Assembly (NCBI GenBank): GCA_902787595.1
Contig: CADAHD010000105.1
Span: 7,791-15,391, forward strand
DNA length: 7,601 nt
Direction: 5' to 3'
From: an uncultured Lachnospiraceae bacterium
GTDB lineage: Bacteria; Bacillota_A; Clostridia; Lachnospirales; Lachnospiraceae
The position numbers were made by a program, and so were the translations under genes. A model generated the notes under the pieces. The model did no database searches, was not told the origin of the DNA, and was given only the letters and a program-made list of their open reading frames with translations. Of this stretch, positions 1 to 6,037 are shown piece by piece; the stretch's first letter is position 1; each line of letters begins with the position of its first letter.

Positions 1-279
1 CTTGTTCTCCGGTGTGTCACCCGGAAGGAACACCAGCGTTCCTTCGGCATCGGCAACTATGCAGCAAAAGAACAAAAGGCAAACAAAGATCGCAGATATT
101 GTTGACCAGACGATCTTTCTGCGGTGCTTGAGAGCCGCGCGTATATTGCTTATCAAAAAACACACAAAAATAATACCCACAGCCCACAAGAGAAGGATAT
201 GCTGATAATCCGTATTTCCGATGCAGGCTATGGCATTTTTGATGCTGTATTCTAATATGGTAAATATGTTATCCGACAC
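1..279 (-). CDS. Small membrane protein, 5' part only (runs off left edge)
   Basis: The minus-strand frame is open from the stop at 336-334 to the window edge and reads like a real protein. With the GTG at 279-277 as start, 93 residues are visible. Two hydrophobic segments (about residues 28-44 and 56-75) are separated by a short basic loop rich in R, K and H, so this is a two-helix membrane hairpin with the loop probably cytoplasmic. The visible end continues into a soluble stretch containing LVFLPGDTPENK. There is no ATG in the frame and no Shine-Dalgarno before the GTG. I chose the GTG because a good promoter lies directly upstream; a TTG at 306-304 is the alternative but falls inside that promoter. 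I do not recognise the family. That it is coding is likely; the start is uncertain. Confidence 0.5.
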   Translation of the reverse strand, partial: MSDNIFTILEYSIKNAIACIGNTDYQHILLLWAVGIIFVCFLISNIRAALKHRRKIVWSTISAIFVCLLFFCCIVADAEGTLVFLPGDTPENK

Positions 280-286
280 GGGGGAT

Positions 287-314
287 ATTTTATCACATTC
301 TAACAAAATGGCAA
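287..314 (-). promoter_or_regulatory. Sigma-A type promoter with extended -10, minus strand
   Basis: On the minus strand, TTGCCA (314-309) is followed after 16 nt by TAAAAT (292-287), with TG one base upstream of the -10 (295-294), making an extended -10. The predicted transcription start is near 280, one base before the GTG proposed as start of the leftmost gene, which implies a leaderless or nearly leaderless mRNA. It separates that gene from the upstream oxidoreductase unit. Confidence 0.55.
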
Positions 315-340
315 GAGTACAATTAAGGGGGAATTATATC

Positions 341-364
341 GGGGGCTGAAGTGATACAGCCCCC
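341..364 (-). terminator. Inverted repeat after the oxidoreductase, weak terminator candidate
   Basis: GGGGGCTG (341-348) pairs perfectly with CAGCCCCC (357-364) around an 8-nt loop. It lies 16 nt past the oxidoreductase stop. On the minus strand it is followed by GATATAATT and not by a T-run, so it may end transcription poorly or act as an mRNA-stabilising 3' stem. A perfect 14-bp palindrome, AACAAGATCTTGTT (367-380), sits between it and the stop codon. Confidence 0.45.
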
Positions 365-380
365 TTAACAAGATCTTGTT

Positions 381-2015
381 TTATAAAGCTCCCATAGCAT
401 GCTTTGCTGCGATCATGCCGAAGGTGTAGCATCTGCCCAGAGACAGTCCCGTCTGGTGGAAGGGATAATCCGCGCCTCCGTAAAAAGGTCCGCCCAGATT
501 ACCGGCGCAATATAATCCCGGTATTACTTCTCCGTTAGCATCCAATGCCTGCGCATTCTCGTTTGTGACCACGCCGGACACTTCGGCAGACACGCGTATA
601 TGCTTGCGCGCTCCCCAGAACGGAGCCTTTTCTATCTTATGCATATACTTTGCTGGCTTGCCAAAATCCGTATCACAGCCCTTATCGCAAAGCTCGTTAT
701 ATCTGTCAACCGTAGCCTTAAGCTTTTCATAAGGTATCCCCAGTTCAGCGGCCAGCTCCTCGAGTGTATCGCATCTGTGCAGATCTATAAGGTTTTTAAA
801 TACACCTTTGGGATCTTCCACCGCGCCCGGAATGAACTTCTGCATCACCGCAGGCGGAACTTTGCCGCTTACAAACTCAGCGTCGGGCCAGCTCATATAG
901 CTGTCATCATATATAGTGCAATACCAGCCCTTTGAACCCTTATCCTTATGCTCTTCATCAAGCATACTGCCTTTATAAGCCGGCTGGTACTTAAGTATAT
1001 TTCCCATATACACAAAGCCGGTATATTCATTTGTAAAGCGTTCTCCTTCCATATTTACATACAGGAAAGGCTCTTCCCACATAAGGGCAGAGTCAAAGTC
1101 ATGCATCATCTTTGTATGACCAAGGTTTTCCATCCGCGCGCCCGCACTGATCGCCAGTACGTGACCGTCGCCGGTCTTGCCAAACTGCTTTTTATCAAAC
1201 TCAGCTATATCTGGGCACCAGCGTTTTACCATTGCCGGATTATTTGTGTAATCACCTGTAGCAAGTATCACCGCCCGGGATGCGTTAAACTGTATGTACT
1301 CACCGTCCGCTGTTTTTCCTATCACTCCGCTTACCCTGTTCCCATTCATTACCAGTTTTACCGCAGGAGTCTGATAAAAAGTCTCCAGGTTCGGACATTT
1401 CTCCTTTACATTATCAACAACTTTTCTGAGCGCATTGCCGACATTTAAAGGCTTGGGCCCCACCCACGGTGCCCAGAAATAGCAATGATCATCCCCATAT
1501 TCATAACTGTTTTCGCGGTCTCTCCATGTACCGGTAAAGTCGCCGCTGGTGCTCATGAAAGCACAAAGCTTATCGCCGTCATTCAAAAGCTTTGCGCTCT
1601 CGGTATTGCTGTCAACCTTGCTGCCATCACCATATTCCGTTTCCTTGGTCATGCCGGCCCTGTTCCAGAACCACATCATGGCCTCCTCGGAATGATCCGC
1701 ATAAGCTCTCAATTGTTTTACGTCCGCGCGCCAGTCACACAGACCGTTAGTGTGATGTATCCATTTGGCTATGCCGGCTTCGGTAGAGCGTGACTTGATT
1801 ATCGCAGACCCGCAGTTTCCCTGTGAAACAACATTTATCTCTTTCTGCAGCAGCGCCGTTTTTGCGCCCAGCTCCGCTGCCCAGCCTGCTGCCGGCACTC
1901 CGGCTGCCCCTGCTCCTACTACCACTATTTCAAAATCCAGTGTTTTTGAAGGCCTGATCTCTCCGGTCTCGCACAGCGATGCCGCTATTTCTTCTTCTGT
2001 AAGTACGTTAAGCAT
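381..2015 (-). CDS. FAD-dependent oxidoreductase, fumarate reductase flavoprotein-like (FAD_binding_2)
   Basis: This 544-residue protein belongs to the fumarate reductase / succinate dehydrogenase flavoprotein superfamily. The dinucleotide-binding motif is GAGAAG (34-39), with an acceptor strand ending near LLQKE (55-59). Further family marks are LATGDY (251-256), TGDG (281-284), NMEGERFTNE (321-330) and a C-terminal FAD segment, GLYCAGNLGGPF to FGMIAAKHA (500-540). There is no signal peptide, FMN-binding domain, haem motif or transmembrane helix, so it is a bare cytoplasmic flavoprotein that must take electrons from an unseen partner. Relatives reduce double bonds in fumarate, urocanate, cinnamates or steroids; the substrate cannot be read here. 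The usual C-terminal GG-x-HG-type motif is replaced by GGPFYGGADYPFHQTG, so the fumarate reductase activity itself is doubtful. The ATG has an AGGGGG Shine-Dalgarno 8 nt upstream (2029-2024) and lies 19 nt after the upstream surface-protein gene, so co-transcription is likely. Confidence 0.88.
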   Translation of the reverse strand: MLNVLTEEEIAASLCETGEIRPSKTLDFEIVVVGAGAAGVPAAGWAAELGAKTALLQKEINVVSQGNCGSAIIKSRSTEAGIAKWIHHTNGLCDWRADVKQLRAYADHSEEAMMWFWNRAGMTKETEYGDGSKVDSNTESAKLLNDGDKLCAFMSTSGDFTGTWRDRENSYEYGDDHCYFWAPWVGPKPLNVGNALRKVVDNVKEKCPNLETFYQTPAVKLVMNGNRVSGVIGKTADGEYIQFNASRAVILATGDYTNNPAMVKRWCPDIAEFDKKQFGKTGDGHVLAISAGARMENLGHTKMMHDFDSALMWEEPFLYVNMEGERFTNEYTGFVYMGNILKYQPAYKGSMLDEEHKDKGSKGWYCTIYDDSYMSWPDAEFVSGKVPPAVMQKFIPGAVEDPKGVFKNLIDLHRCDTLEELAAELGIPYEKLKATVDRYNELCDKGCDTDFGKPAKYMHKIEKAPFWGARKHIRVSAEVSGVVTNENAQALDANGEVIPGLYCAGNLGGPFYGGADYPFHQTGLSLGRCYTFGMIAAKHAMGAL

Positions 2016-2034
2016 GTCGTTTTCCCCCTGATCT

Positions 2035-3771
2035 TTATTCCGTTACATTAAGCTTCACTGTAACAGTCTTTCCATTAACTTTTGTTGTGATCTTTGCTTT
2101 TCCGACGCCACGCGCTATTAAGCTTCCATCTTCGTAAACAGCGGCTACTTCGCTCTTATTGCACTTATACACCAGCGCGGAATGACATGCCTCCGGAGAG
2201 ATATCTATGATCTCACCCTTTTTCATGTTGAGTGTATAATTATATCCACTGCCCTGTTTTGCCAGTTTTTTGATCGCCGGATCATCAACATATACCGTTA
2301 TATAAGAAGTGAATCCCTCGTATTTTGCTTCGAGTGTCAGCATACCTGCTTCAACTCCCTTTATCTTATTGCCGTCAATCTTTATCCTATTCTCAAACTC
2401 CGGCGTCAAGACAGCTTTTCCCTTCAATCCGCTGATATTTATTTTTTTTGTCTGACCCACACACAGATGAATTTCTTTTAACCACACATCATTGACTCTT
2501 ATCCTGATAGTCACATCAGCTTCGCTGCCGCCCTTTGCCGTAAGCACAGTCTCACCTGCGCCTATAGCAGTCAGCTTGCCGCTCTTGCTGATCCTCACTA
2601 CGGAATCCTGGAAAACGCATCCTTTGGGCAGATTCTCGGCTGCTATCTGTGTTTCCGATGACCATACGGCTTTCTGAGGCTTGAAACCCGGAATTTTAAT
2701 GTTTACGCTCTGTAAAGGCTCAAGTTCTACAGTCTGGCTGAAATCCTTCTTTGACTTGTCAAAATCATTTACTTTTACATTGCACTTTATCTGCACTCCG
2801 TTAACATATGCACTTACTGTGGCAGTTCCCTTGCTGAAAGGATACAGATTTCCGTTTCCGTCCACCCCTACAACATCTTTATTGCTGCTGTCATAATACA
2901 CATCCATGCCTTCAGCGCCTAAAAGACCAACATTCTGCCCCTTGCCTATATACAGTTCTTTCTTTTTTTCCGAAAATGCAATTTCTTTTACGGTAACCTT
3001 GATCGTCTGTCCGTCACGCTTGATCGTTGCACTGCCTGCAGCCTTTGCGCTTACCTTGCCCTTACTTATGGCAACAGTCTTTTTACTGTCGCTTATCCAG
3101 TCTTTCTGGCCCAGCATGAATTTCTGGCCTTTTACCAGCGTAAGTTCTGTTGTTTCATTGCTTATTTCCGGCTGGGGATCCAAAGGTCCATAGCCTCCGG
3201 GTATATGCTCAGGCACAGGATCCTTTTCACCGTCCGCTACAGCCTTAAAGCTGATCGCCTCAAGTCCTATAACCTTTAACGAATAAGAACCATCCTTATT
3301 GGCTTTGAGTTTATCTGTACAATCCTGATCTACCAGATGATTATAAGCTGTTACTTTATATTTTAATCTGCTGTCATAATTCTCAGGGATAACTGTAATG
3401 GTAGTATCACTCTTCCCATCCGGTACATATGCAAGATATTCCCCTTCGGAAAATACCAGTTCTCCCTCATATGCCTTTGTTAATTCCGCAGCTTCAGCAG
3501 CGGACAGTTTATGGATGTTGCTTTCGGAATCGGGATAAGGCACCACACCATCCATCCCTTCGATCCAGACAATCTGTTCATAATTTCCATAAACAGAATA
3601 ATCTGTCGCAGCTTCCTCTGCTGTTACATCTTCTGCGCTGTCATCTGTTAACTCTGCCGCAACCTCTCCCGTCTCGGTATCTGCTGCATTCACAGCCGGC
3701 AGACGCATTTCTCCTCCCAGCAGCGCCGGCAGAAGCAAAAAACTAAATAATCGTATGACCCTGTTTTTCAT
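2035..3771 (-). CDS. Secreted Ig-like (Big_2-like) repeat protein
   Basis: This is a 578-residue exported protein. Residues 1-29 form a signal peptide: MKNR, a hydrophobic core, and a probable cut after VNA (27-29). There is no lipobox cysteine. An acidic Ala/Glu/Asp/Thr-rich linker follows to about residue 58, then a region of about 140 residues I cannot assign (60-200). From about 205 to the end there are roughly five divergent Ig-like repeats (near 205-262, 268-335, 345-428, 430-497, 500-578). They show the bacterial Ig-like group 2 signature: a Gly-rich turn before an Ala/Thr strand, as in LTAIGAGETVLTAKGG, LYPFSKGTATVSAYVNG and LIARGVGKAKITTKVNG. I see no LPXTG motif, SLH domain or C-terminal membrane anchor, so it is either released or held by protein-protein contacts. 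Such repeats usually act as adhesive spacers; no catalytic domain is evident. The ATG has an AAGGAG site (3786-3781) at good spacing. Confidence 0.82.
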   Translation of the reverse strand: MKNRVIRLFSFLLLPALLGGEMRLPAVNAADTETGEVAAELTDDSAEDVTAEEAATDYSVYGNYEQIVWIEGMDGVVPYPDSESNIHKLSAAEAAELTKAYEGELVFSEGEYLAYVPDGKSDTTITVIPENYDSRLKYKVTAYNHLVDQDCTDKLKANKDGSYSLKVIGLEAISFKAVADGEKDPVPEHIPGGYGPLDPQPEISNETTELTLVKGQKFMLGQKDWISDSKKTVAISKGKVSAKAAGSATIKRDGQTIKVTVKEIAFSEKKKELYIGKGQNVGLLGAEGMDVYYDSSNKDVVGVDGNGNLYPFSKGTATVSAYVNGVQIKCNVKVNDFDKSKKDFSQTVELEPLQSVNIKIPGFKPQKAVWSSETQIAAENLPKGCVFQDSVVRISKSGKLTAIGAGETVLTAKGGSEADVTIRIRVNDVWLKEIHLCVGQTKKINISGLKGKAVLTPEFENRIKIDGNKIKGVEAGMLTLEAKYEGFTSYITVYVDDPAIKKLAKQGSGYNYTLNMKKGEIIDISPEACHSALVYKCNKSEVAAVYEDGSLIARGVGKAKITTKVNGKTVTVKLNVTE

Positions 3772-3849
3772 TTTGTTATTCTCCTTTAAATCTTATTCAT
3801 ATTATTACCATAATCTGCTTTTTGGAAACCTAGATTTTTTAGCGTTCTA

Positions 3850-3858
3850 AGTATAACA
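3850..3858 (-). promoter_or_regulatory. Extended -10 promoter for the surface protein/oxidoreductase unit
   Basis: The minus strand reads TGTTATACT (3858-3850), an extended -10 element close to consensus. No good -35 is seen at 16-18 nt upstream, which is tolerable for an extended -10. The predicted start near 3843 gives a 5' leader of about 70 nt before the ATG at 3771. I see no riboswitch-like fold in that leader. Confidence 0.45.
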
Positions 3859-3949
3859 CAGATTCCAATTATAATCATCTAAAACACCAAATTTAGGTTG
3901 TATTCGATCCCAGCCGGCTATCAGCGTTCTTTTTACAGCATCAGCACTA

Positions 3950-3965
3950 TTATACAGCTGTATAA
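3950..3965. promoter_or_regulatory. Perfect 16-bp palindrome, possible operator
   Basis: TTATACAGCTGTATAA is its own reverse complement over all 16 bases, with no loop. It lies about 90 bp upstream of the predicted promoter of the surface-protein unit, in the gene-free stretch 3772-4127. The form suits a dimeric regulator binding site. I cannot match it to a known box; it is not the clostridial or Bacillus LexA form. Confidence 0.35.
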
Positions 3966-4054
3966 AATCATTTCCTTTTGTTTTCTCTTTCTTTTAATCT
4001 CAGTTCCGATAACACCCTCCTGTGGGTGATAGAATTTATAAATCAAGAGATAAA

Positions 4055-4095
4055 AAGAAACACATACAAGTGACAGCTACTTATATGTGTTTCTT
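4055..4095 (-). terminator. Strong intrinsic terminator of the toxin/immunity unit
   Basis: AAGAAACACATA (4055-4066) pairs over 12 bp with TATGTGTTTCTT (4084-4095); after one mismatch, AAGT/ACTT adds 4 bp around a 7-nt loop. On the minus strand the stem runs into a T-rich tail (CTTTTTATC). It starts 32 nt past the stop of the 177-residue gene, where a terminator for the whole minus-strand unit is expected. Confidence 0.75.
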
Positions 4096-4127
4096 ATCAT
4101 TAGTGTTGCCTTATGCTTTCTATGTTT

Positions 4128-4661
4128 TTAATGATACCAGTGTAATGCATAGGCTTTTAGAAAATCATTGATCACTGATATAAAAAGCTCTTTCCTTACC
4201 TTGTATCCACCGATTACATTATCAAAAGATACATCTTTTTCGGCATCCTCGTTATTCCATGAAATTTCAACATTTTCACCCACAAGCTGAAAGTATACAT
4301 CTGAAAGAATTCCGCCGGAAGAAGCAGTATGCCATCTGTGACGAAGATTCCATGCATCAATTTTATCGTAGTATGCATCAAACTCGTCTTCATTGTCACA
4401 ATCAAAATCACGTGCAGTTATATCTTTAATAGCAGCGTATTCCCCATCTGTTTCAACAGGGTAGGGATCTTCTTCCATGTTATTGAGAAATTCTCTCAAC
4501 CAAAATGCCAGTTCATCGAGATTCCACCGTGTTGTATAGGATTTCCCATTCCGTTTGAAAGCCAGTATATTTTTGCCGTTTACAAACATGGATAATTCAG
4601 TTTCTCTTGAGTCATCAAAAAAAGCATAACTGATCGAAAAATCTTCCTTATTTGTGTTCAT
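4128..4661 (-). CDS. Probable immunity protein paired with the toxin-like gene
   Basis: This 177-residue, acidic, soluble protein has no signal peptide or membrane segment. It is rich in Trp, Asp and Glu: WNLDELAFWLREFLN (46-60), an acidic stretch DFDCDNEDEFDAYYDK (85-100), RHRWHTASSGGILSDVYF (107-124) and VEISWNN (131-137), then a C-terminal helix ending in HWYH. I recall similar sequences with a Trp-rich core and a -diyFr-vgd-ieiSWdN-like motif as hypothetical or immunity-like proteins, but cannot name the family with confidence. The case for immunity is context: the ATG lies 2 nt after the stop of the toxin-like gene, its ribosome binding site (GGAAAGAG) is inside that gene's last codons, and acidic partners commonly neutralise basic nuclease toxins. 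It is the last gene before the terminator at 4055-4095. Confidence 0.6.
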   Translation of the reverse strand: MNTNKEDFSISYAFFDDSRETELSMFVNGKNILAFKRNGKSYTTRWNLDELAFWLREFLNNMEEDPYPVETDGEYAAIKDITARDFDCDNEDEFDAYYDKIDAWNLRHRWHTASSGGILSDVYFQLVGENVEISWNNEDAEKDVSFDNVIGGYKVRKELFISVINDFLKAYALHWYH

Positions 4662-4663
4662 AG

Positions 4664-5095
4664 TTATCTCTTTCCTTTCCTAAGTCTATTATACTCTGTC
4701 CGGGAGATTAGTCCTTTTTCCAGCATTTGCTTTAAAACAGATGTTGGTAAATCACGTGGTTTTGAGACTTCATACGAATGGTAGCCATTCTCGGGGGTAT
4801 TATCAGGCTGAAACTTAACTATTTTCCCTTCTTTAGTTATGTTGTAAATTTGTTTACCATCGTGAATACCAGTATCAAGTAAATGCTGTCCTTCGCTCAC
4901 GGTTTTTATTGGATTGTCAGTACCCCATCCATGTTCAGGAACATGTTTGGGGGAGGGCTTGTATTTAGGCGGCAGGGTATGTGTATTATCTTTTTCAACA
5001 GAACTTTGTTCATTTGGATATATCTGTTCTTCTATTGTTGTTTGTGGCGCCCCATTAGTCCCATGGCCTAAATCAGTACTTTCAGTCGATGCCAT
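4664..5095 (-). CDS. Small polymorphic-toxin C-terminal-like protein (orphan toxin module)
   Basis: I set the start at the ATG 5095-5093, giving 143 residues, because a near-perfect Shine-Dalgarno (GGAGGTGAT, 5108-5100) sits 8 nt before it; a GTG at 5104 overlaps that site and is unlikely to be used. Residues 1-50 are a polar, disordered-looking linker rich in S, T, Q, P and K. Residues 51-143 form a compact basic domain: HVPEHGWGTDNPIKTV (51-66), LLDTGIHDGKQIYNI (72-86), GKIVKFQPDNT (90-100), NGYHSYEV (103-110), then LPTSVLKQMLEKGLISRTEY and RKGKR at the end. Conserved-looking His, Asp, Lys and Tyr residues and the basic tail recall nuclease modules at the C-termini of Rhs, CDI and LXG-type polymorphic toxins. 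No delivery domain, signal peptide or WXG/LXG region is present, so this is an orphan module or a separately secreted effector. The acidic gene 2 nt downstream is its likely immunity partner. The exact toxin family and activity are unassigned. Confidence 0.6.
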   Translation of the reverse strand: MASTESTDLGHGTNGAPQTTIEEQIYPNEQSSVEKDNTHTLPPKYKPSPKHVPEHGWGTDNPIKTVSEGQHLLDTGIHDGKQIYNITKEGKIVKFQPDNTPENGYHSYEVSKPRDLPTSVLKQMLEKGLISRTEYNRLRKGKR

Positions 5096-5177
5096 ATTGA
5101 TCACCTCCTAAAAGCCTGTTACGCGACTGTAGCATGTTGTCCGGAACCTGCACATCTATTCCGGAATCAATTGCATA
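5082..5177 (-). pseudogene. In-frame continuation of the DUF4417 gene beyond the TAA
   Basis: Directly after the TAA at 5180-5178 the same frame reads YAIDSGIDVQVPDNMLQ, then SRNRLLGGDQYGID, and ends at TGA 5084-5082. AIDSGIDVQVPDN has the helix end, Gly-Ile turn and hydrophobic strand that usually follow the -vYgs-P- segment in DUF4417. A full-length product would be about 246 residues, a normal family length, and would overlap the start of the toxin-like gene by 14 bp, a typical coupled operon junction. A single change of GAA, CAA or AAA to TAA would explain it. It does not rest on a frameshift, although six Ts precede the stop. A recent nonsense mutation, a sequencing error and readthrough are all possible. 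Confidence 0.55.
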
Positions 5178-5822
5178 TTAAAAAATAGAAAGTACTTTTT
5201 CAATATCAGGAGATGAGGAATAAACTAAGATCATGCGGAGTTTGTGTAAGCTATCAACGGTTCTCTTTATTGATCTTTTTAGAATCTCAAGTTGCCTAGG
5301 GTTACCCATGGGACCTTTGGCATTAAATGCTACAACACTACAATCCTGCATCCCATCGAGCATATATTGCATACCTATATCGTTTGCACATGAAACAAGA
5401 GGGATTACCAGCGCATGCAGATTCATTGTTAACCAAATTGCAACGATTCTTGAACGGAATTGACGGTGATAATTTTCTGCTTCACTTACATCTCCGCATT
5501 TTGAAAAATCTGGAGCAATGAAGTATCTAACCCCCTGGAACCGTTCTATATAGAATTCCTGTAATTCCTGAACTCCATAGTAGATTGCATTCCATAATCC
5601 ATATAGCCCGTCAAAAAATATATCATACTCAAAAAATGTAACAGCTGTATTAGGTGAATGGTGGTAGGTGCACGGCTGGCTGTATGTCGCTAGATAATCT
5701 ATTGTTGGAACTGTCTTACAACATACATAGGGCATATCATATTTTCCATATTTAGTTGTAATGTTAGTATACTCTAATATACCTAGATTAAGTAGTTTTT
5801 TTAAATTTGTTTTTTTCTTCAT
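5178..5822 (-). CDS. DUF4417-family protein, C-terminally truncated by an in-frame TAA
   Basis: The 214-residue product matches the DUF4417 pattern as I know it: GKYDMPYV (26-33; G-x-Y-x-x-P), FFEYDIFFDGLYGLWN (63-78; FF-x-D-x-x-F-x-x-x-W), IAPDFS (102-107), AIWLTMNLHALVIPLVS (128-144), LDGM (155-158), VVAFNAKG (163-170) and ILVYSSSP (198-205). DUF4417 proteins are uncharacterised and common on phages, integrative elements and plasmids. The start ATG has GGAGG (5834-5830) 7 nt upstream. The reading frame stops at TAA 5180-5178 just after LSIF, before the last strand normally seen in the family; the same frame then continues for 31 codons with a sequence that fits that missing strand (see next entry). 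It is first in the minus-strand unit with the toxin-like and immunity-like genes. Confidence 0.7.
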   Translation of the reverse strand: MKKKTNLKKLLNLGILEYTNITTKYGKYDMPYVCCKTVPTIDYLATYSQPCTYHHSPNTAVTFFEYDIFFDGLYGLWNAIYYGVQELQEFYIERFQGVRYFIAPDFSKCGDVSEAENYHRQFRSRIVAIWLTMNLHALVIPLVSCANDIGMQYMLDGMQDCSVVAFNAKGPMGNPRQLEILKRSIKRTVDSLHKLRMILVYSSSPDIEKVLSIF

Positions 5823-5843
5823 TAAACAACCTCCGAAAAAAAT

Positions 5844-5872
5844 ACTATAAATCTGAATGCATAATATTAACC
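5844..5872 (-). promoter_or_regulatory. Weak promoter candidate for the DUF4417/toxin/immunity unit
   Basis: On the minus strand TATAGT (5849-5844) lies 17 nt after a poor -35, GGTTAA (5872-5867). The predicted start near 5837 is just upstream of the GGAGG of the DUF4417 gene, so the leader would be very short. The -10 is good, the -35 is not. Confidence 0.3.
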
Positions 5873-5905
5873 TCTGTTTTTGTTCGTTTTACTATGCACC
5901 AACAA

Positions 5906-5934
5906 TTGCATTTCATTACATCACGTGATAATAT
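5906..5934 (+). promoter_or_regulatory. Promoter of the HTH regulator gene
   Basis: TTGCAT (5906-5911) and TAATAT (5929-5934) are separated by exactly 17 nt, a strong sigma-A type arrangement. The predicted start is near 5941. The spacer holds a perfect 10-bp palindrome, ATCACGTGAT (5920-5929), and the -10 is the first half of a 10-bp inverted repeat, so regulator access to this promoter is likely. Confidence 0.55.
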
Positions 5935-5959
5935 GATAGTAACACAATGTATCATATTA
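5929..5959. promoter_or_regulatory. Inverted repeat over the -10 and start site, probable operator
   Basis: TAATATGATA (5929-5938) and TATCATATTA (5950-5959) are perfect reverse complements separated by 11 nt, about two helical turns centre to centre. The left arm contains the -10 and the spacer contains the predicted start of the transcript of the adjacent helix-turn-helix gene. This is the classic position for autorepression by a dimeric Cro/CI-like protein. Confidence 0.5.
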
Positions 5960-5974
5960 AAGGGTTGTGAGAAT

Positions 5975-6007
5975 ATGCAAAAACATGTAACAAATCAAAT
6001 ATTATAG
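5975..6007 (+). CDS. Possible 10-residue leader peptide (uORF)
   Basis: In the 5' leader of the HTH gene, an ATG at 5975 opens MQKHVTNQIL followed by TAG. AAAGGG (5959-5964) lies 10 nt upstream as a modest ribosome binding site. It ends 30 nt before the HTH start. It carries no run of a single amino acid that would indicate attenuation, so it may be chance. Confidence 0.25.
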   Translation: MQKHVTNQIL

Positions 6008-6037
6008 GCAGATATCGGTAGTGTAGAGGTGTGTATT

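Larger units (their letters stand above)
3772..4127. other. Gene-free stretch between the two minus-strand units
   Basis: These 356 bases carry no credible reading frame. Read along the minus strand they hold the terminator of the toxin/immunity unit (4095-4055), a small 5-bp hairpin CACCC/GGGTG (4013-4028) without a T-run, the 16-bp palindrome (3950-3965), and the promoter and leader of the surface-protein unit. The change from the GC-richer left block to the AT-richer right block falls here. Confidence 0.6.

Noticed and set aside
2..205. Plus-strand 67-codon frame at the left edge
   Set aside because: The minus-strand frame in the same place gives a coherent two-helix membrane protein with a promoter; the plus frame shows no such order.
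948..1448. Long plus-strand open frames within 600-2031
   Set aside because: They lie antisense to the FAD oxidoreductase, have no ribosome binding sites and read as low-quality protein; they are shadows of its codon use.
2182..3746. Plus-strand frames opposite the Big_2-like protein
   Set aside because: Same reason: antisense shadows without start signals or recognisable domains.
4013..4028. CACCC/GGGTG hairpin in the gene-free stretch
   Set aside because: Only five pairs, no T-run on either strand and no gene end next to it; the stem at 4055-4095 already explains termination.
5140..5166. Two TCCGGAA copies 20 bp apart
   Set aside because: They lie within the coding-like tail of the DUF4417 frame and are short enough to be chance.
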